Notes: generated from the letters alone by a model not told the origin. A stretch of DNA of 64,000 bases from Fidelibacterota bacterium (GCA_029939575.1 JAOZSR010000002.1:1-64000); one strand, 5' to 3'; shown: positions 1-8,447, counted from the first letter of the stretch. A program made the numbers and translations.

Positions 1-102
1 TAATAAATTTAATCACTAATTTTTAATTTGTTTAAGTGGCAAATTTTCTTTTTAGCCCGATAATAAAAGCAGATTATTGATTTCTCAAATATGGGGAAAG
101 TG

Positions 103-149
103 CAGAAAGCGAGCAATAGAGATTGGGAGTAAACTCTATTGCTCATTCT
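103..149. terminator. strong hairpin downstream of rarD
   Basis: Arms at 111-121 and 134-144 are perfectly complementary over 11 bp (GAGCAATAGAG / CTCTATTGCTC), with an outer CAGAA/TTCTG extension at 103-107 and 145-149. It lies about 35 bases past the stop of the minus-strand permease gene, so it may end that transcript. There is no clear T-run on either side, so a structured RNA 3' end or a REP-like repeat unit is also possible. Confidence 0.45.
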
Positions 150-181
150 GTCTCTTAAAACCACTTTTGCAGGAAAAATTC

Positions 182-1060
182 TTACTTCTTAAATAATGAA
201 ATAGTATATAGAATAAGTGCAATCCAAATAAATATAAAACTAATCAAATGAACCCGGGAAAAGGTTTCATGATATATCAAAGTGCCGATAATCAGCATAA
301 AAGTTGGTGCAATATATTGTAAAAACCCGACACTCTTTAATGGAATTCTCTGCACCCCTTTTCCAAAAAGATACAGTGGAAGTGCTGTTACAACACCTGA
401 AAATATTAACAATGAATCAATCCGGAAAGAATTATTTAAAAAAGTATTATTCTGACTAATAAACAAAAAAATTATATACCCAAATGTAAGTGGTGCCAAT
501 ACCAAAGTTTCGATAGTCAATGCCGGCAATGATTCAATATTCAGTTTTTTCTTAGTCAAACCATACAGGGCAAATGAAAAAGCCAGAATTAACGAAATTA
601 TCGGTAGTTTCCCAAAATTTATAGTAAGATATAGGACTCCGGAAAAAGCAAAAATCAAGGCAACAAGTTGAAGTAAGGTCAACCGCTCTTTAAGTACAAA
701 AACAGCAAGAAGTACAGAAATCAATGGATTAATATAATAGCCAAGACTAGCTTCGAGAATTCGATTGGAATTAACAGCAAAAATAAACACAAACCAATTT
801 GTTCCGATTAATAAACTTGCTAAAAATAATCCTTTAAGCAATTTTTTATTTTTAAAAATATTGAAAACATCTTGCCTTTTTTGAAAAAACATAATCAGAC
901 TTAAAAAAATAAATGACCAAAAAATTCTGTGAGCCAATAATTCAAAAACAGGAACAGTTTTAATTAATTTCCAGTAAATCGGTAAAATTCCCCAAAGAAA
1001 ATATGATAAAAAAGCAAATAAATATCCAAGTAATATTGTCTTATTTTTTTTTCTGATCAT
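182..1060 (-). CDS. rarD: RarD-like EamA/DMT-family permease
   Basis: A 292-residue inner-membrane protein with about ten hydrophobic segments, the size and layout of RarD proteins of the drug/metabolite transporter superfamily. The N-terminus has the family look (YFLWGILPIYWK, then AHRIFWS), and the second EamA half carries GYYINPL and VGFLQYIAPT, typical of RarD. The family is linked by homology to chloramphenicol sensitivity and metabolite export; the substrate is unknown. It is a single gene, transcribed away from the TPR gene, and ends just before a strong hairpin. ATG start. Family assignment is fairly sure, transport function is inferred. Confidence 0.85.
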   Translation of the reverse strand: MIRKKNKTILLGYLFAFLSYFLWGILPIYWKLIKTVPVFELLAHRIFWSFIFLSLIMFFQKRQDVFNIFKNKKLLKGLFLASLLIGTNWFVFIFAVNSNRILEASLGYYINPLISVLLAVFVLKERLTLLQLVALIFAFSGVLYLTINFGKLPIISLILAFSFALYGLTKKKLNIESLPALTIETLVLAPLTFGYIIFLFISQNNTFLNNSFRIDSLLIFSGVVTALPLYLFGKGVQRIPLKSVGFLQYIAPTFMLIIGTLIYHETFSRVHLISFIFIWIALILYTISLFKK

Positions 1061-1331
1061 CTGGTATATATTCCTAATTTACTTATTAAACTTTAATATT
1101 CCATTTTATCGGCAAGCGGATTTTACAATAGAATTCTCTTAAATACAATATGTTATTGTTCTCATAAACTTAAAATATTACCAGTAGTTAATTGTAATAA
1201 AAAAACTGTTTTCACTTTTATGAATAACGCTGAAACTCAATAAAAAGAAAATTTGTATTTTTCTCGATGATAACCTGTGAAATCCACTGTTATTTAAAAT
1301 CCTCTTTAAAAGAATCACCAGAATCAGAAAT

Positions 1332-2069
1332 TTATTTATGCAATTCAGGTAATAAAACATGTTTTACCCAGCCATTTTCAGGCTCAATTTCTAAACTTTT
1401 TTGATAATATTCTTTGGCTTTCATCTTATCCCCTTTTTTGGATTCTATAATTCCTAACCAAATATAGACTTCAGCATGTCCCCAGGATGGAATGACATTT
1501 TTCCCTGCTTCAGATTCAAATAATTCTATTGCTTTATTCAATGAAAGTTCTGCTTTAACAAATCCACCACCATATTTTTCCGGAGTAAAAATTTTCCCAA
1601 TTCCATCAAGTAAAAATACACGTGGTGAATCACTGCTATATTTGATAGCATTTCCCATATATTCCTGACTTTTTACCCCATTCCACATTCCGGAGATTGG
1701 AAGTAAACTAATTTTCCCACCATAATACGATGACATTAGGGCATGAGCTTCACCGAAATCCGGCATTTCATCCAAACATTCTGTTAATTTTTCCATACCG
1801 TCTTTGATATAAAACTTTGCTGCCTTTTTATTATCATTATTCAATTCCAGGTTATATAGCCTGTAATCACAATATGCGATAAAATAATTGGTTAACCATC
1901 GATCATTTTCTATACTTAAAAGTCTTTCGAAAATAGCCCGTGCTTCTAACATTTCCTTTTGATCATTATTTTGATATGCAAGGTTTATTTTTATTCTGGC
2001 AACATTCATTTGATTTTCTGCCATTAACATTGTGATTAACAAACTAAATATTACTAGTAATTTTCTCAT
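1332..2069 (-). CDS. exported TPR-repeat protein
   Basis: A 245-residue protein starting with a short signal peptide (residues 1-18, ending MLMAEN) and followed by helical repeats. A C-terminal TPR unit is clear around residues 198-232 (GHAEVYIWLGIIESKKGDK, then AKEYYQKSLEIEPENGWVK). The segment around residues 40-130 also looks like degenerate TPR. TPR domains bind partner proteins, so a periplasmic adaptor role is plausible. It lies 114 bases downstream of the TonB receptor on the same strand and is probably cotranscribed with it. No enzyme motif is visible. What the pair handles cannot be told from sequence. Confidence 0.75.
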   Translation of the reverse strand: MRKLLVIFSLLITMLMAENQMNVARIKINLAYQNNDQKEMLEARAIFERLLSIENDRWLTNYFIAYCDYRLYNLELNNDNKKAAKFYIKDGMEKLTECLDEMPDFGEAHALMSSYYGGKISLLPISGMWNGVKSQEYMGNAIKYSSDSPRVFLLDGIGKIFTPEKYGGGFVKAELSLNKAIELFESEAGKNVIPSWGHAEVYIWLGIIESKKGDKMKAKEYYQKSLEIEPENGWVKHVLLPELHK

Positions 2070-2183
2070 GATTTTTTTCCTTTTCTTTAAAATGGATTAG
2101 CAAGATTTACAGGACTATTTAAATTATAGTTATCCCTGATTCTTAAATTATTGCTTCAACTAAATTTTTCATACTAAAACCTA

Positions 2184-4337
2184 TTATAATATTGATGGTA
2201 ATTTTCCAAGACTCATTGTAAATCCAAAATATATACTTCTTCCAAATGTGGAAGTTATAGCAGTTCGCTCAGAATAATCCGGTGAATAGTAATACCCATA
2301 GGTATTTTTACTATCCAATATATTTGCAAGGGAAATATAATATACAATGAAATTATTCCCCTTAAATGATTGATAATAACTCCAGGATAAATCCAAACTC
2401 TGGATTGGAGGTAATCTTTTTTGATTCCATTGATTCAAGGCTCCGGTATATGGTCGCCCGGTATGAATTTTATAAGTCAAACTATATGATTGTCCTGATG
2501 AAAAATATTTTTTAAGAGCAGCCACAAAATTATGACGGATATCATAATCACCGGGTATCAATTCCTGGTATTCCAGTTGCTTTCGTTCTGTTTTTAAATA
2601 ACTATAAGAAATCCATCCTGAAATAAATGGCAGGGTTCCCTTTAGAAAAAAATCTCCACCATAAACATAGCCATATCCGCCACTATTATATAAATGGTTA
2701 TCAATTTCAAGTGGTAAATCATCATAATCTTTATAATAAAATTCAGATTTAAAATTCATAGATTCATTTTTAAGTTCATATCCAAGCACATAATGCTCTG
2801 ATTTCATAGGAGATAATTTTGATCCTCCATAATTTCCATCAATAAATTGTGATTTTGGAAATTGATGATAAATTCCGGATGCCAATTTTATAGAATGAGT
2901 ATTATTTAATTGATAAACAAAAGATATTCGAGGATCAATAATAGTTTTTTCATTATAATCAGAATCATCCATACGAATTCCCATAAGCGCCATCAATTTT
3001 CTGCTGAAATAATATTTAGATTCCAGGTAAAATCCCCGGTAAAGCATCTCTAATTTATGATTATATTCCTGGTAATTCCCATCTTCACTCAGATCATTAT
3101 TAACTATGGAATATTTCCCATTAATTTCATAATCCGTTTTATTTATTTCAAAACCATAGTTAAGAGAAAGATTTTTACTCCATTTATAAACAAAGTCACT
3201 GCGTATTTTCTGATCATAATCTTTAGTATTTATTTCCATTCCACCTAAAGAAAAGTTTTTATAAAATTTATTCATTGAAACTGATGTTTTCATAGATACC
3301 TTTTCAGAAAACATGGTAGTCAATTGCAAATTATTCAAGAAATTATTGTTTTTGTTATCTATAAACCCCTGGAATGTAGGAGATTGAAATTCTGCCTGAA
3401 TTTCATCCTGTGTGCCATATATAAAATATTTCACTTTCATTTTTTTTGAAATATTATATGTCAGATTCAAATTCATATCATAAGAAACAGGATATTGTTC
3501 AAACTGGTCATCTGTGCCATTAAGTTTGAAAAGTGCTTTGCAATCAGAATAATTACCAGAAAATCGTACACCAAGTTTATCATTAACCGGGGAGTTAAAT
3601 CCCAAAGAAATCGCAGCTAAGCCTACACCAAATTCCAATGACCTGTAAGCAGGCCGATCTAATGATTCCATTGCTAATACACCTGATAGAGCATTGCCAT
3701 ATTTTGCGGAAAAGGCTCCAGATGAAAAATATGTTCCTTTCAGGTGCCAGGGTGACATCATTCCAAAATACCCACCCTGATCTGTTTCATATTTATAAGG
3801 ATGAGATAGTGTTGCTCCGTCGAGATACATCTTGGTTTCCGATACATCGCCACCACGAACAAAAAGTCCGGCACTTTCATCAATCTGAGACACACCCGGA
3901 AATGTCTGAATAGTTTTTAATACATCTGCTTCTGCTCCAGCAGTAGTGTAAACATCCATAGAATTTAAAGTTTTACCCTCTTCATCTGCTGCAGAAAAAG
4001 AACTGGCGCTGACAGTAATCTCATCCATTTCAACAAAAGCCCGGACAAGTATAAAATTTAAATTTGTTATATCTCCTGACAGGACAATTTCTTTTTCAAT
4101 TTTTTCATATTGAATATGACTGATTACCAAGGTTTTAATTCCTGATAATTTTGTGCTAAATGTGAAATATCCATTATTATCGGTGATACTACCATCAGTC
4201 GATTTTTTCAGGAAAACATTAGCGAAACTTACCGGATTATCATCTTTATTCGAAATTTTCCCCTTTATAGTAATCGCGAAAAGATTTGTATATACCATGA
4301 TGAAAACAGCAATAATTGTTATTATTTTTTTGTTCAT
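2184..4337 (-). CDS. TonB-dependent outer-membrane receptor with CarboxypepD_reg-like domain
   Basis: A 717-residue outer-membrane protein. Residues 1-22 form a signal peptide. Residues about 24-105 are a carboxypeptidase-D regulatory-like beta-sandwich (IKGKISNKDDNPVSFANVFL). A plug domain follows (about 115-225, containing FPGVSQIDESAGLFVRGGD and YLDGATL), then a long beta-barrel ending in aromatic-rich strands (YFGFTMSLGKL). Such receptors import siderophores, peptides or glycans using TonB energy; the ligand is not evident. The gene is preceded by a small ORF whose stop is only 5 bases before this ATG, and is followed by the TPR gene. A palindrome resembling the nearby winged-helix operators lies about 145 bases upstream. 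No SusD partner is present. Confidence 0.85.
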   Translation of the reverse strand: MNKKIITIIAVFIMVYTNLFAITIKGKISNKDDNPVSFANVFLKKSTDGSITDNNGYFTFSTKLSGIKTLVISHIQYEKIEKEIVLSGDITNLNFILVRAFVEMDEITVSASSFSAADEEGKTLNSMDVYTTAGAEADVLKTIQTFPGVSQIDESAGLFVRGGDVSETKMYLDGATLSHPYKYETDQGGYFGMMSPWHLKGTYFSSGAFSAKYGNALSGVLAMESLDRPAYRSLEFGVGLAAISLGFNSPVNDKLGVRFSGNYSDCKALFKLNGTDDQFEQYPVSYDMNLNLTYNISKKMKVKYFIYGTQDEIQAEFQSPTFQGFIDNKNNNFLNNLQLTTMFSEKVSMKTSVSMNKFYKNFSLGGMEINTKDYDQKIRSDFVYKWSKNLSLNYGFEINKTDYEINGKYSIVNNDLSEDGNYQEYNHKLEMLYRGFYLESKYYFSRKLMALMGIRMDDSDYNEKTIIDPRISFVYQLNNTHSIKLASGIYHQFPKSQFIDGNYGGSKLSPMKSEHYVLGYELKNESMNFKSEFYYKDYDDLPLEIDNHLYNSGGYGYVYGGDFFLKGTLPFISGWISYSYLKTERKQLEYQELIPGDYDIRHNFVAALKKYFSSGQSYSLTYKIHTGRPYTGALNQWNQKRLPPIQSLDLSWSYYQSFKGNNFIVYYISLANILDSKNTYGYYYSPDYSERTAITSTFGRSIYFGFTMSLGKLPSIL

Positions 4338-4342
4338 GTTTA

Positions 4343-4438
4343 TTACTCTCCTATTTTGTTATATGATTTGAAAAACTTATAGCCATCATGACACAATGGA
4401 AAAATCTGGTTAAACTCCAGACGCATTGAATAAAACAT
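4343..4438 (-). CDS. 31-aa leader-like small ORF before TonB receptor
   Basis: An ATG ORF of 31 codons (begins MFYSMRLEFNQIF, ends SYNKIGE) preceded by an excellent Shine-Dalgarno AAGGAGG at 4446-4452, 7 bases before the start. Its tandem TAA stops lie immediately before the receptor ATG. The receptor's own ribosome site (GGAG) sits inside the last codons of this ORF, the arrangement expected for translational coupling or a leader peptide. It has no signal peptide or known motif. The strong ribosome site is the main evidence that it is translated; the function is unknown. Confidence 0.45.
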   Translation of the reverse strand: MFYSMRLEFNQIFPLCHDGYKFFKSYNKIGE

Positions 4439-4482
4439 GTTCTATCCTCCTTATATTACTCACTAAATTAAAATTTCAAAGA

Positions 4483-4499
4483 ACTTTGCAGTTCAAAGC
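4483..4499. promoter_or_regulatory. candidate winged-helix operator upstream of TonB receptor
   Basis: ACTTTGCAGTTCAAAGC is an imperfect 17-bp palindrome sharing the TTTG-YA---CAAA core of the sites at 5990-6006, 7761-7777 and 7779-7795. It lies between the terminator of the regulator operon and the leader ORF/receptor genes. No convincing -35/-10 could be placed on it, so it is weaker than the other sites. Confidence 0.3.
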
Positions 4500-4527
4500 A
4501 ACTACCTATAACTCAAATTAAACAGTT

Positions 4528-4566
4528 AATCTAAAGAGTTATGAAATCATCACAACTCTTTAGATT
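4528..4566 (-). terminator. hairpin terminator of the winged-helix/AraC operon
   Basis: Perfect 13-bp inverted repeat (AATCTAAAGAGTT at 4528-4540, AACTCTTTAGATT at 4554-4566) with a 13-base loop, 35 bases past the GyrI-domain stop codon of the AraC pseudogene on the minus strand. The T-tract after it is weak and AT-rich. Confidence 0.6.
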
Positions 4567-4600
4567 TTATTGCTAGATTTTTAAATATCTAATATTGTGA

Positions 4601-5051
4601 TTAAACCAGTGGTTTGACGGGAATTACAATATCTACATCAAACTTATGTTCAGGATCTTGTGCCGGATCATTGTTGCACAATTCAAAACTAGGACGATCA
4701 TCTGGTTGATAGCCACTTTCCGGTATATTTCTTGAATAACCTGGCAAAAGAAGATGAATCTGATAATCCACAGTCAAACATTACTTCTGTTATTGATTTA
4801 TTAATATCTGCAATTAAAAGTATAGCAGTTTTTTCCATTCGTAGCCGACTAATGAATTGATTAAGGGTTTCACCAATCATTGCAGCAAAAATCCTATGAA
4901 AATGATAGGAAGAAAAATTCGCCACAGTAGCAATTTCCTGAAGACTTAGATTTTGAGTTAAATTCATTTCAATATAATCAATAACCCGATTAATCCTGGA
5001 AACATATTCCCCCCGAAAATATTTATTATCCTTTATTTTGGAATTGTACAC
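4601..5051 (-). pseudogene. AraC-family regulator with GyrI-like domain, broken by internal deletion
   Basis: The reading frame from the GTG at 5051 encodes an intact pair of AraC helix-turn-helix motifs (residues about 15-112, containing LSLQEIATVANFSSYHFHRI and the second helix region ITEVMFDCGLSDSSSFARLF). It then shifts and stops after KKYTGKWLSTR at 4698. In another frame the sequence at 4601-4735 reads as the end of a GyrI-like effector domain (IPESGYQPDDRPSFELCNND, then KFDVDIVIPVKPLV and stop). About 120-150 residues normally between these parts are missing. The join falls where the HTH codons (..tataccggaaag..) and the GyrI codons (..ataccggaaagt..) share the same bases, so a short-homology deletion is likely. 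The GTG overlaps the stop of the winged-helix gene by one base. The truncated 117-residue DNA-binding protein could still be made. Confidence 0.75.
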
Positions 5052-5362
5052 TATTTCCCCTTTTCTTCATTTTTTGGATAGATCACATTTTCCAGGACTT
5101 TTACATATTTTCCAAAAGCCTTCCTGCCATTATCCGAAATCTTACAAATAGTTTTAGGTTTATTATCAACAAAATATTTCTTTATCTCAATATAACCGGC
5201 TTTATTTAATTTTTGAAGATGTGTGCTGAGATTTCCATCAGTTGCCCCGGTAGATTCTTTTATAAAATTAAAATCAACCTCCTCTACACTTATAAGAAGT
5301 GACATAATCGCCAGTCGAATTCGCGAATGTAATAATGGATCAATTTCTTTAAAATTTATCAT
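5051..5362 (-). CDS. winged-helix transcriptional regulator (paralogue 1)
   Basis: A 103-residue protein that is a single winged helix-turn-helix domain. It has an N-terminal helix with HSRIRLAIMSLL, a recognition helix region TGATDGNLSTHLQKLNKAGY, a wing (IEIKKYFVDNKPKTICKIS) and a C-terminal GRKAF helix. It belongs to the MarR/ArsR-like 'winged helix DNA-binding' group. It is about half identical by eye to the regulator at 9642-9959. It is encoded 4 bases downstream of the six-TM membrane protein and overlaps the AraC gene by one base, so all three form one operon. It probably represses its own operon through the palindromes at 5990-6026. No ligand-binding domain is visible beyond the HTH. 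Confidence 0.85.
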   Translation of the reverse strand: MINFKEIDPLLHSRIRLAIMSLLISVEEVDFNFIKESTGATDGNLSTHLQKLNKAGYIEIKKYFVDNKPKTICKISDNGRKAFGKYVKVLENVIYPKNEEKGK

Positions 5363-5366
5363 AATG

Positions 5367-5963
5367 TTACACTTTTTTATATTCTTTTCTGAGAGTATAG
5401 CCGGGAATTAAATATGCTATAATCACAACACCTCCAAAAATCATGTTATGATAAAAGGGATTAATAAACATTGTTGCAATGCCTGCTACCCACCACAGCA
5501 TGGAGCAATAAAACAAAAACTTCCATTCAATTATTTTTGAAGTTACCAATGTACCAATTCCAGCCAGTAATGCCATTAGTGGTGTAATTGCCTGCCAACC
5601 AATAATACCCGATGCCGGAGCAATAAATCCTATAATAAACATTGCTGATCCACACCCAATCCAAATCCAACCTATAGATTTTTCAGCATAGGTCAATATC
5701 TTTTGTGTTTTGTGAGTTTTAAATTCAATAATAAAATGAACAATTCCACCGGCAGGCATAAAAATAGCCCATGGCAACCACGATAATGGAGGAGAACCAA
5801 AAAAAATGATAATATAATGAAAAATACATGAAGCCAAAATAAACCAGCCCCACATAATTAAAGGCCAGCCGTTATCAACAGTATTTTTTTTTGTTTTTTC
5901 GATCATTTCCCGAATGACCAGGAGTTGTTCATTTGCAGAAATTTTTTGTTCATTAGTATTCAT
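5367..5963 (-). CDS. six-TM membrane protein of unknown function
   Basis: A 198-residue integral membrane protein with a short charged, cytosolic-looking N-terminus (residues 1-30, ending EKTKKNTVDNG). About six hydrophobic segments follow, starting at WPLIMWGWFILASCIFHYII, and it ends in a basic tail (RKEYKKV). No catalytic motif or transporter signature is seen. It is the first gene of the operon with the winged-helix regulator and AraC remnant, has a good ribosome site (GGAGG, 4 bases before ATG), and has a promoter and palindromes directly upstream. Proteins of this layout next to a small winged-helix regulator suggest a regulator-controlled membrane factor, but the role is unknown. Confidence 0.75.
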   Translation of the reverse strand: MNTNEQKISANEQLLVIREMIEKTKKNTVDNGWPLIMWGWFILASCIFHYIIIFFGSPPLSWLPWAIFMPAGGIVHFIIEFKTHKTQKILTYAEKSIGWIWIGCGSAMFIIGFIAPASGIIGWQAITPLMALLAGIGTLVTSKIIEWKFLFYCSMLWWVAGIATMFINPFYHNMIFGGVVIIAYLIPGYTLRKEYKKV

Positions 5964-5989
5964 AGCGCCTCCAAATTATTCTTTAAAGT

Positions 5990-6036
5990 ACTTTGTATTA
6001 CAAAGTAAGTTTACAAATACTTACTTTCTTTGTCAA
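5990..6036 (-). promoter_or_regulatory. promoter with overlapping palindromic operators
   Basis: On the minus strand TTGACA (6036-6031) is followed after 17 bases by TAAACT (6013-6008). A perfect 17-bp palindrome ACTTTGTATTACAAAGT at 5990-6006 covers the predicted start site. A second palindrome at 6003-6026 (arms AAGTAAGT / ACTTACTT, 8-base centre) fills the space between -35 and -10. This is the layout of a repressor-controlled promoter for the membrane protein/winged-helix operon. Confidence 0.65.
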
Positions 6037-6111
6037 GTTTTTTTAAAAATATTTTAAAAGATGGTAATTATATAACCTAAAAAATCTCGCAAGCCTGGAA
6101 GACCTAGGTTG

Positions 6112-7272
6112 TTATTTATCCTGCATTTCACCAATACTATTCATAATAAATTTATCAATTATTTCACCTGTAGGTGTTACCACTGTAAAACTGAGTCTAT
6201 CATTTTCAATCTCAACTTTACAGTAATGAAGAGTTTTAGCAGCTTTTACAATATTTGGTTGATCTTTTTTAAAATCATAAAGTGGCGCGCCACCACCTCC
6301 AGTTGTAATATGCTGAACTCTATTAACACTTGCTCTTGCGTAATAGTGATTGTGACCAGCTAAGACTAAATTAATATTATATTTCTCACAAATAGGTTGA
6401 ATTTTTTCTTGAACAAATTTTGAGTTTGAATGACCACCGGCAGTCCAACCGGGTTCATGAAGAGCTAATATTTTCCACTTTTTATTTGTGTTTTTCATAT
6501 CCTGTTCAAAATATTCCAATTCCTTTTCCATAGCCTCATCATTTTCCAAATATAGATCAAACATAAAAATATGTGCTGGCCCATAATCAAAAGACCAATA
6601 TTCACCTGCATGAAATGGGTAAGGAAAATATTTTCTTAATAAACCTTTTTGTCCATAATTATGATTCCCTTCAACAGGAAGAAGTGGTATATGGGAATAC
6701 AAATGACGAATATTTTTTAAATTTGGATCAAAAAATTCCCTTTGCCAATGAGATTCTTTTTTGCCTTTTCCAACAATATCACCAGATGAAATTATAAAAG
6801 ATTGAAAAAATGCATCTTTTTTAAATTCCTGAACCATTGACGCAGCAAGAGAATCGTGGTTTTGGGGATATGTTCTATGATCACCATAAACCATAAATTT
6901 TATTTTTGTTTCTGAATCTTTGGGTGCTGTAACAAAGGAACTTCGATATTTATTATCTTTGATTATTACTTCATAAAAATATTTTGTTCCCGGTTTTAAA
7001 TCTTTTAAAACTATTGAGTACAAATTAAAATCATCTTTATTAGATACTATTACTTTTTTTGATAACCATTTTTTATGTTTACCATACTTTAAAATCGATA
7101 ATCTAGTAGAATCCAGTTGAAAACATATTTTTGTTTCCGTATTATTTCCAGTAAAAATAAGATAAGGCTCTTTCACTACTATTTGTTTATTGTTTTTGCC
7201 AAAAACTGTCAAAACTAATATAAATATTAAAGTAATTAACTTTAAACTTTTCAAGATATTTTTTTGTATCAT
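6112..7272 (-). CDS. purple-acid-phosphatase-like metallophosphoesterase, exported
   Basis: A 386-residue secreted or periplasmic phosphoesterase. Residues 1-25 are a signal peptide. Residues about 30-118 form a fibronectin-like N-terminal domain as in purple acid phosphatases (DLKPGTKYFYEV at 91-102). The calcineurin-like catalytic domain follows with the metal-binding motifs in order: GDH at 130-132, GDIVGKG at 164-170, GNHNYG at 202-207, LHEPG at 271-275 and GHNH at 306-309. All five metal-ligand blocks are present, so it should be active on phosphate esters; the substrate is unknown. It is a single gene, flanked upstream by a long noncoding stretch. The start gives a clean signal peptide. 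Confidence 0.85.
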   Translation of the reverse strand: MIQKNILKSLKLITLIFILVLTVFGKNNKQIVVKEPYLIFTGNNTETKICFQLDSTRLSILKYGKHKKWLSKKVIVSNKDDFNLYSIVLKDLKPGTKYFYEVIIKDNKYRSSFVTAPKDSETKIKFMVYGDHRTYPQNHDSLAASMVQEFKKDAFFQSFIISSGDIVGKGKKESHWQREFFDPNLKNIRHLYSHIPLLPVEGNHNYGQKGLLRKYFPYPFHAGEYWSFDYGPAHIFMFDLYLENDEAMEKELEYFEQDMKNTNKKWKILALHEPGWTAGGHSNSKFVQEKIQPICEKYNINLVLAGHNHYYARASVNRVQHITTGGGGAPLYDFKKDQPNIVKAAKTLHYCKVEIENDRLSFTVVTPTGEIIDKFIMNSIGEMQDK

Positions 7273-7743
7273 ATGTTTAATCCTTTAATCATAATATGGT
7301 TTTATAAAAAAATTAATTCTCCAAAAAATACAAATAATAAACATATTTATTAAATGATTATTCTCATTTTTATTAAAAAAAAAGATTATTTATATATTAA
7401 TAAGACAGCACCAAGCATTGTGAAAAAATATCTATTTGCTAATTACATAAAACGGTGTTCTAATAAGCTCAATTAGGATTAATTCTTTAACTAAGATTAT
7501 CTCTCAATCCATTTTCAAAACAGATTAAAATAACAATCATGTCCTCTTTGAAATCAAAATCATATAAACTCTAATTAATTAATACAAATTCCCTATCAAC
7601 GACAATATAAATTCCCTGTTTTTTATGTCATTTCGTCAGCAGATCGTTGTTACACTACCTCAGACTATGTCCGGCTTTCGACGGAAAAACAGCTTCAAAC
7701 TTTTTTACAATTCCATTAACCAAAATAAAAAAATAAAAAAAAC
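7273..7743. other. long noncoding stretch with a dispersed repeat
   Basis: No supported gene lies between the metallophosphoesterase start and the promoter at 7744. The left part is very AT-rich and featureless. The right part contains a repeat copy (about 7641-7717) that recurs at about 63174-63254. Confidence 0.6.
7641..7717. repeat. dispersed intergenic repeat, copy A
   Basis: About 77 bp that aligns with 63174-63254 at the other end of the window. The central 26 bases (starting CCTCAGACTATGTCCGGC) are identical in both copies and the flanks diverge by small changes and a few indels. Both copies are intergenic and have the same orientation relative to the plus strand. No coding frame or transposase is associated. 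Confidence 0.7.
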
Positions 7744-7795
7744 TTGACTTTCAGTATTCCGGTTTGTAATATAAACCAAGTTTGCAACACAAACT
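7744..7795 (+). promoter_or_regulatory. promoter with tandem 17-bp operators
   Basis: TTGACT (7744-7749) is followed after 17 bases by TAATAT (7767-7772). Palindromes GGTTTGTAATATAAACC (7761-7777, over the -10) and AGTTTGCAACACAAACT (7779-7795, over the likely start site) have centres 18 bp apart. Both match the pattern RSTTTGYAWYAYAAASY also seen at 5990-6006. It drives the three-paralogue membrane operon that ends with a winged-helix gene. Confidence 0.6.
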
Positions 7796-7859
7796 AAGAA
7801 CTTGCCGCAAACTGGTTTCTGACAAACAAAAGAAATGAATTTAAAACAAATTGAAAACA

Positions 7860-8435
7860 ATGAGAAATAAAATGAGTACAAACAATTATGAATCAAAAGT
7901 ATATCTGGCTTTTATGGAAGATGGAGTTATGGAAATTGGATTAGGCATCTGGCTGTTGCTTATCGGATTATTCATAACATTCAATCAAATAGCATTTCTC
8001 GGTGTTGCAATAATTCCAACAATATTTATTGTACCTTTGAAGAAAAAATTCACTTATCCACGAATAGGATTTGTAAAGATTAAAACCAACACCAAACTAC
8101 AAACAAAAAGACTTAGTATTATCTTGTCTGTTGGACTAATTGGTATTCTGTCATCTATGTTTTTCATTCTTAAACCTGGTATCATGAGTATCAAATCTAT
8201 TATCTTTATTACCGGTATAGTTGCAATTATTATGTTGTTAACCGATGCAATTATAATGAAAATAAAGCGTAATTACATTTATGCATTAGTTACCGCAATA
8301 GTGTTTTTTATTGCGGGAATGAAGTGGTTAGAATTTAAAACCATATTATTAATACTTGGTGGAGCAGCAATTTTTGATGGTATCACAATGCTTTTAAAAT
8401 TTATTAAAAAATATCCAATAGAAAACATTGGATAG
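7860..8435 (+). CDS. membrane protein of the tandem family, copy 1
   Basis: A 191-residue protein with about six hydrophobic segments, the first of three tandem paralogues. Shared features are an N-terminal motif with an acidic residue and DG (ESKVYLAFMEDGVMEIGLG), a basic loop after TM2 (PLKKKFTYPRIGFVKI), and a C-terminal FIKKYP tail. I do not recognise the family. ATG at 7860 is chosen because it gives an N-terminus closest in length to the paralogues; ATG at 7872 or TTG at 7851 are alternatives, and none has a strong ribosome site. It is the first gene after the operator-bearing promoter, and the next gene starts 12 bases after its stop. Confidence 0.75.
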   Translation: MRNKMSTNNYESKVYLAFMEDGVMEIGLGIWLLLIGLFITFNQIAFLGVAIIPTIFIVPLKKKFTYPRIGFVKIKTNTKLQTKRLSIILSVGLIGILSSMFFILKPGIMSIKSIIFITGIVAIIMLLTDAIIMKIKRNYIYALVTAIVFFIAGMKWLEFKTILLILGGAAIFDGITMLLKFIKKYPIENIG

Positions 8436-8447
8436 GAGAAATTAATC

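Noticed and set aside
1178-1360. 60-codon minus-strand frame beyond the TPR gene end
   Set aside because: It overlaps the end of the TPR gene in another frame, has no ribosome site and has low-complexity composition.
6061-6111. Terminator after the metallophosphoesterase gene
   Set aside because: Possible short stem CCTAGG/CCAGG on the minus strand needs a bulge and its T-run is offset; too weak to call.
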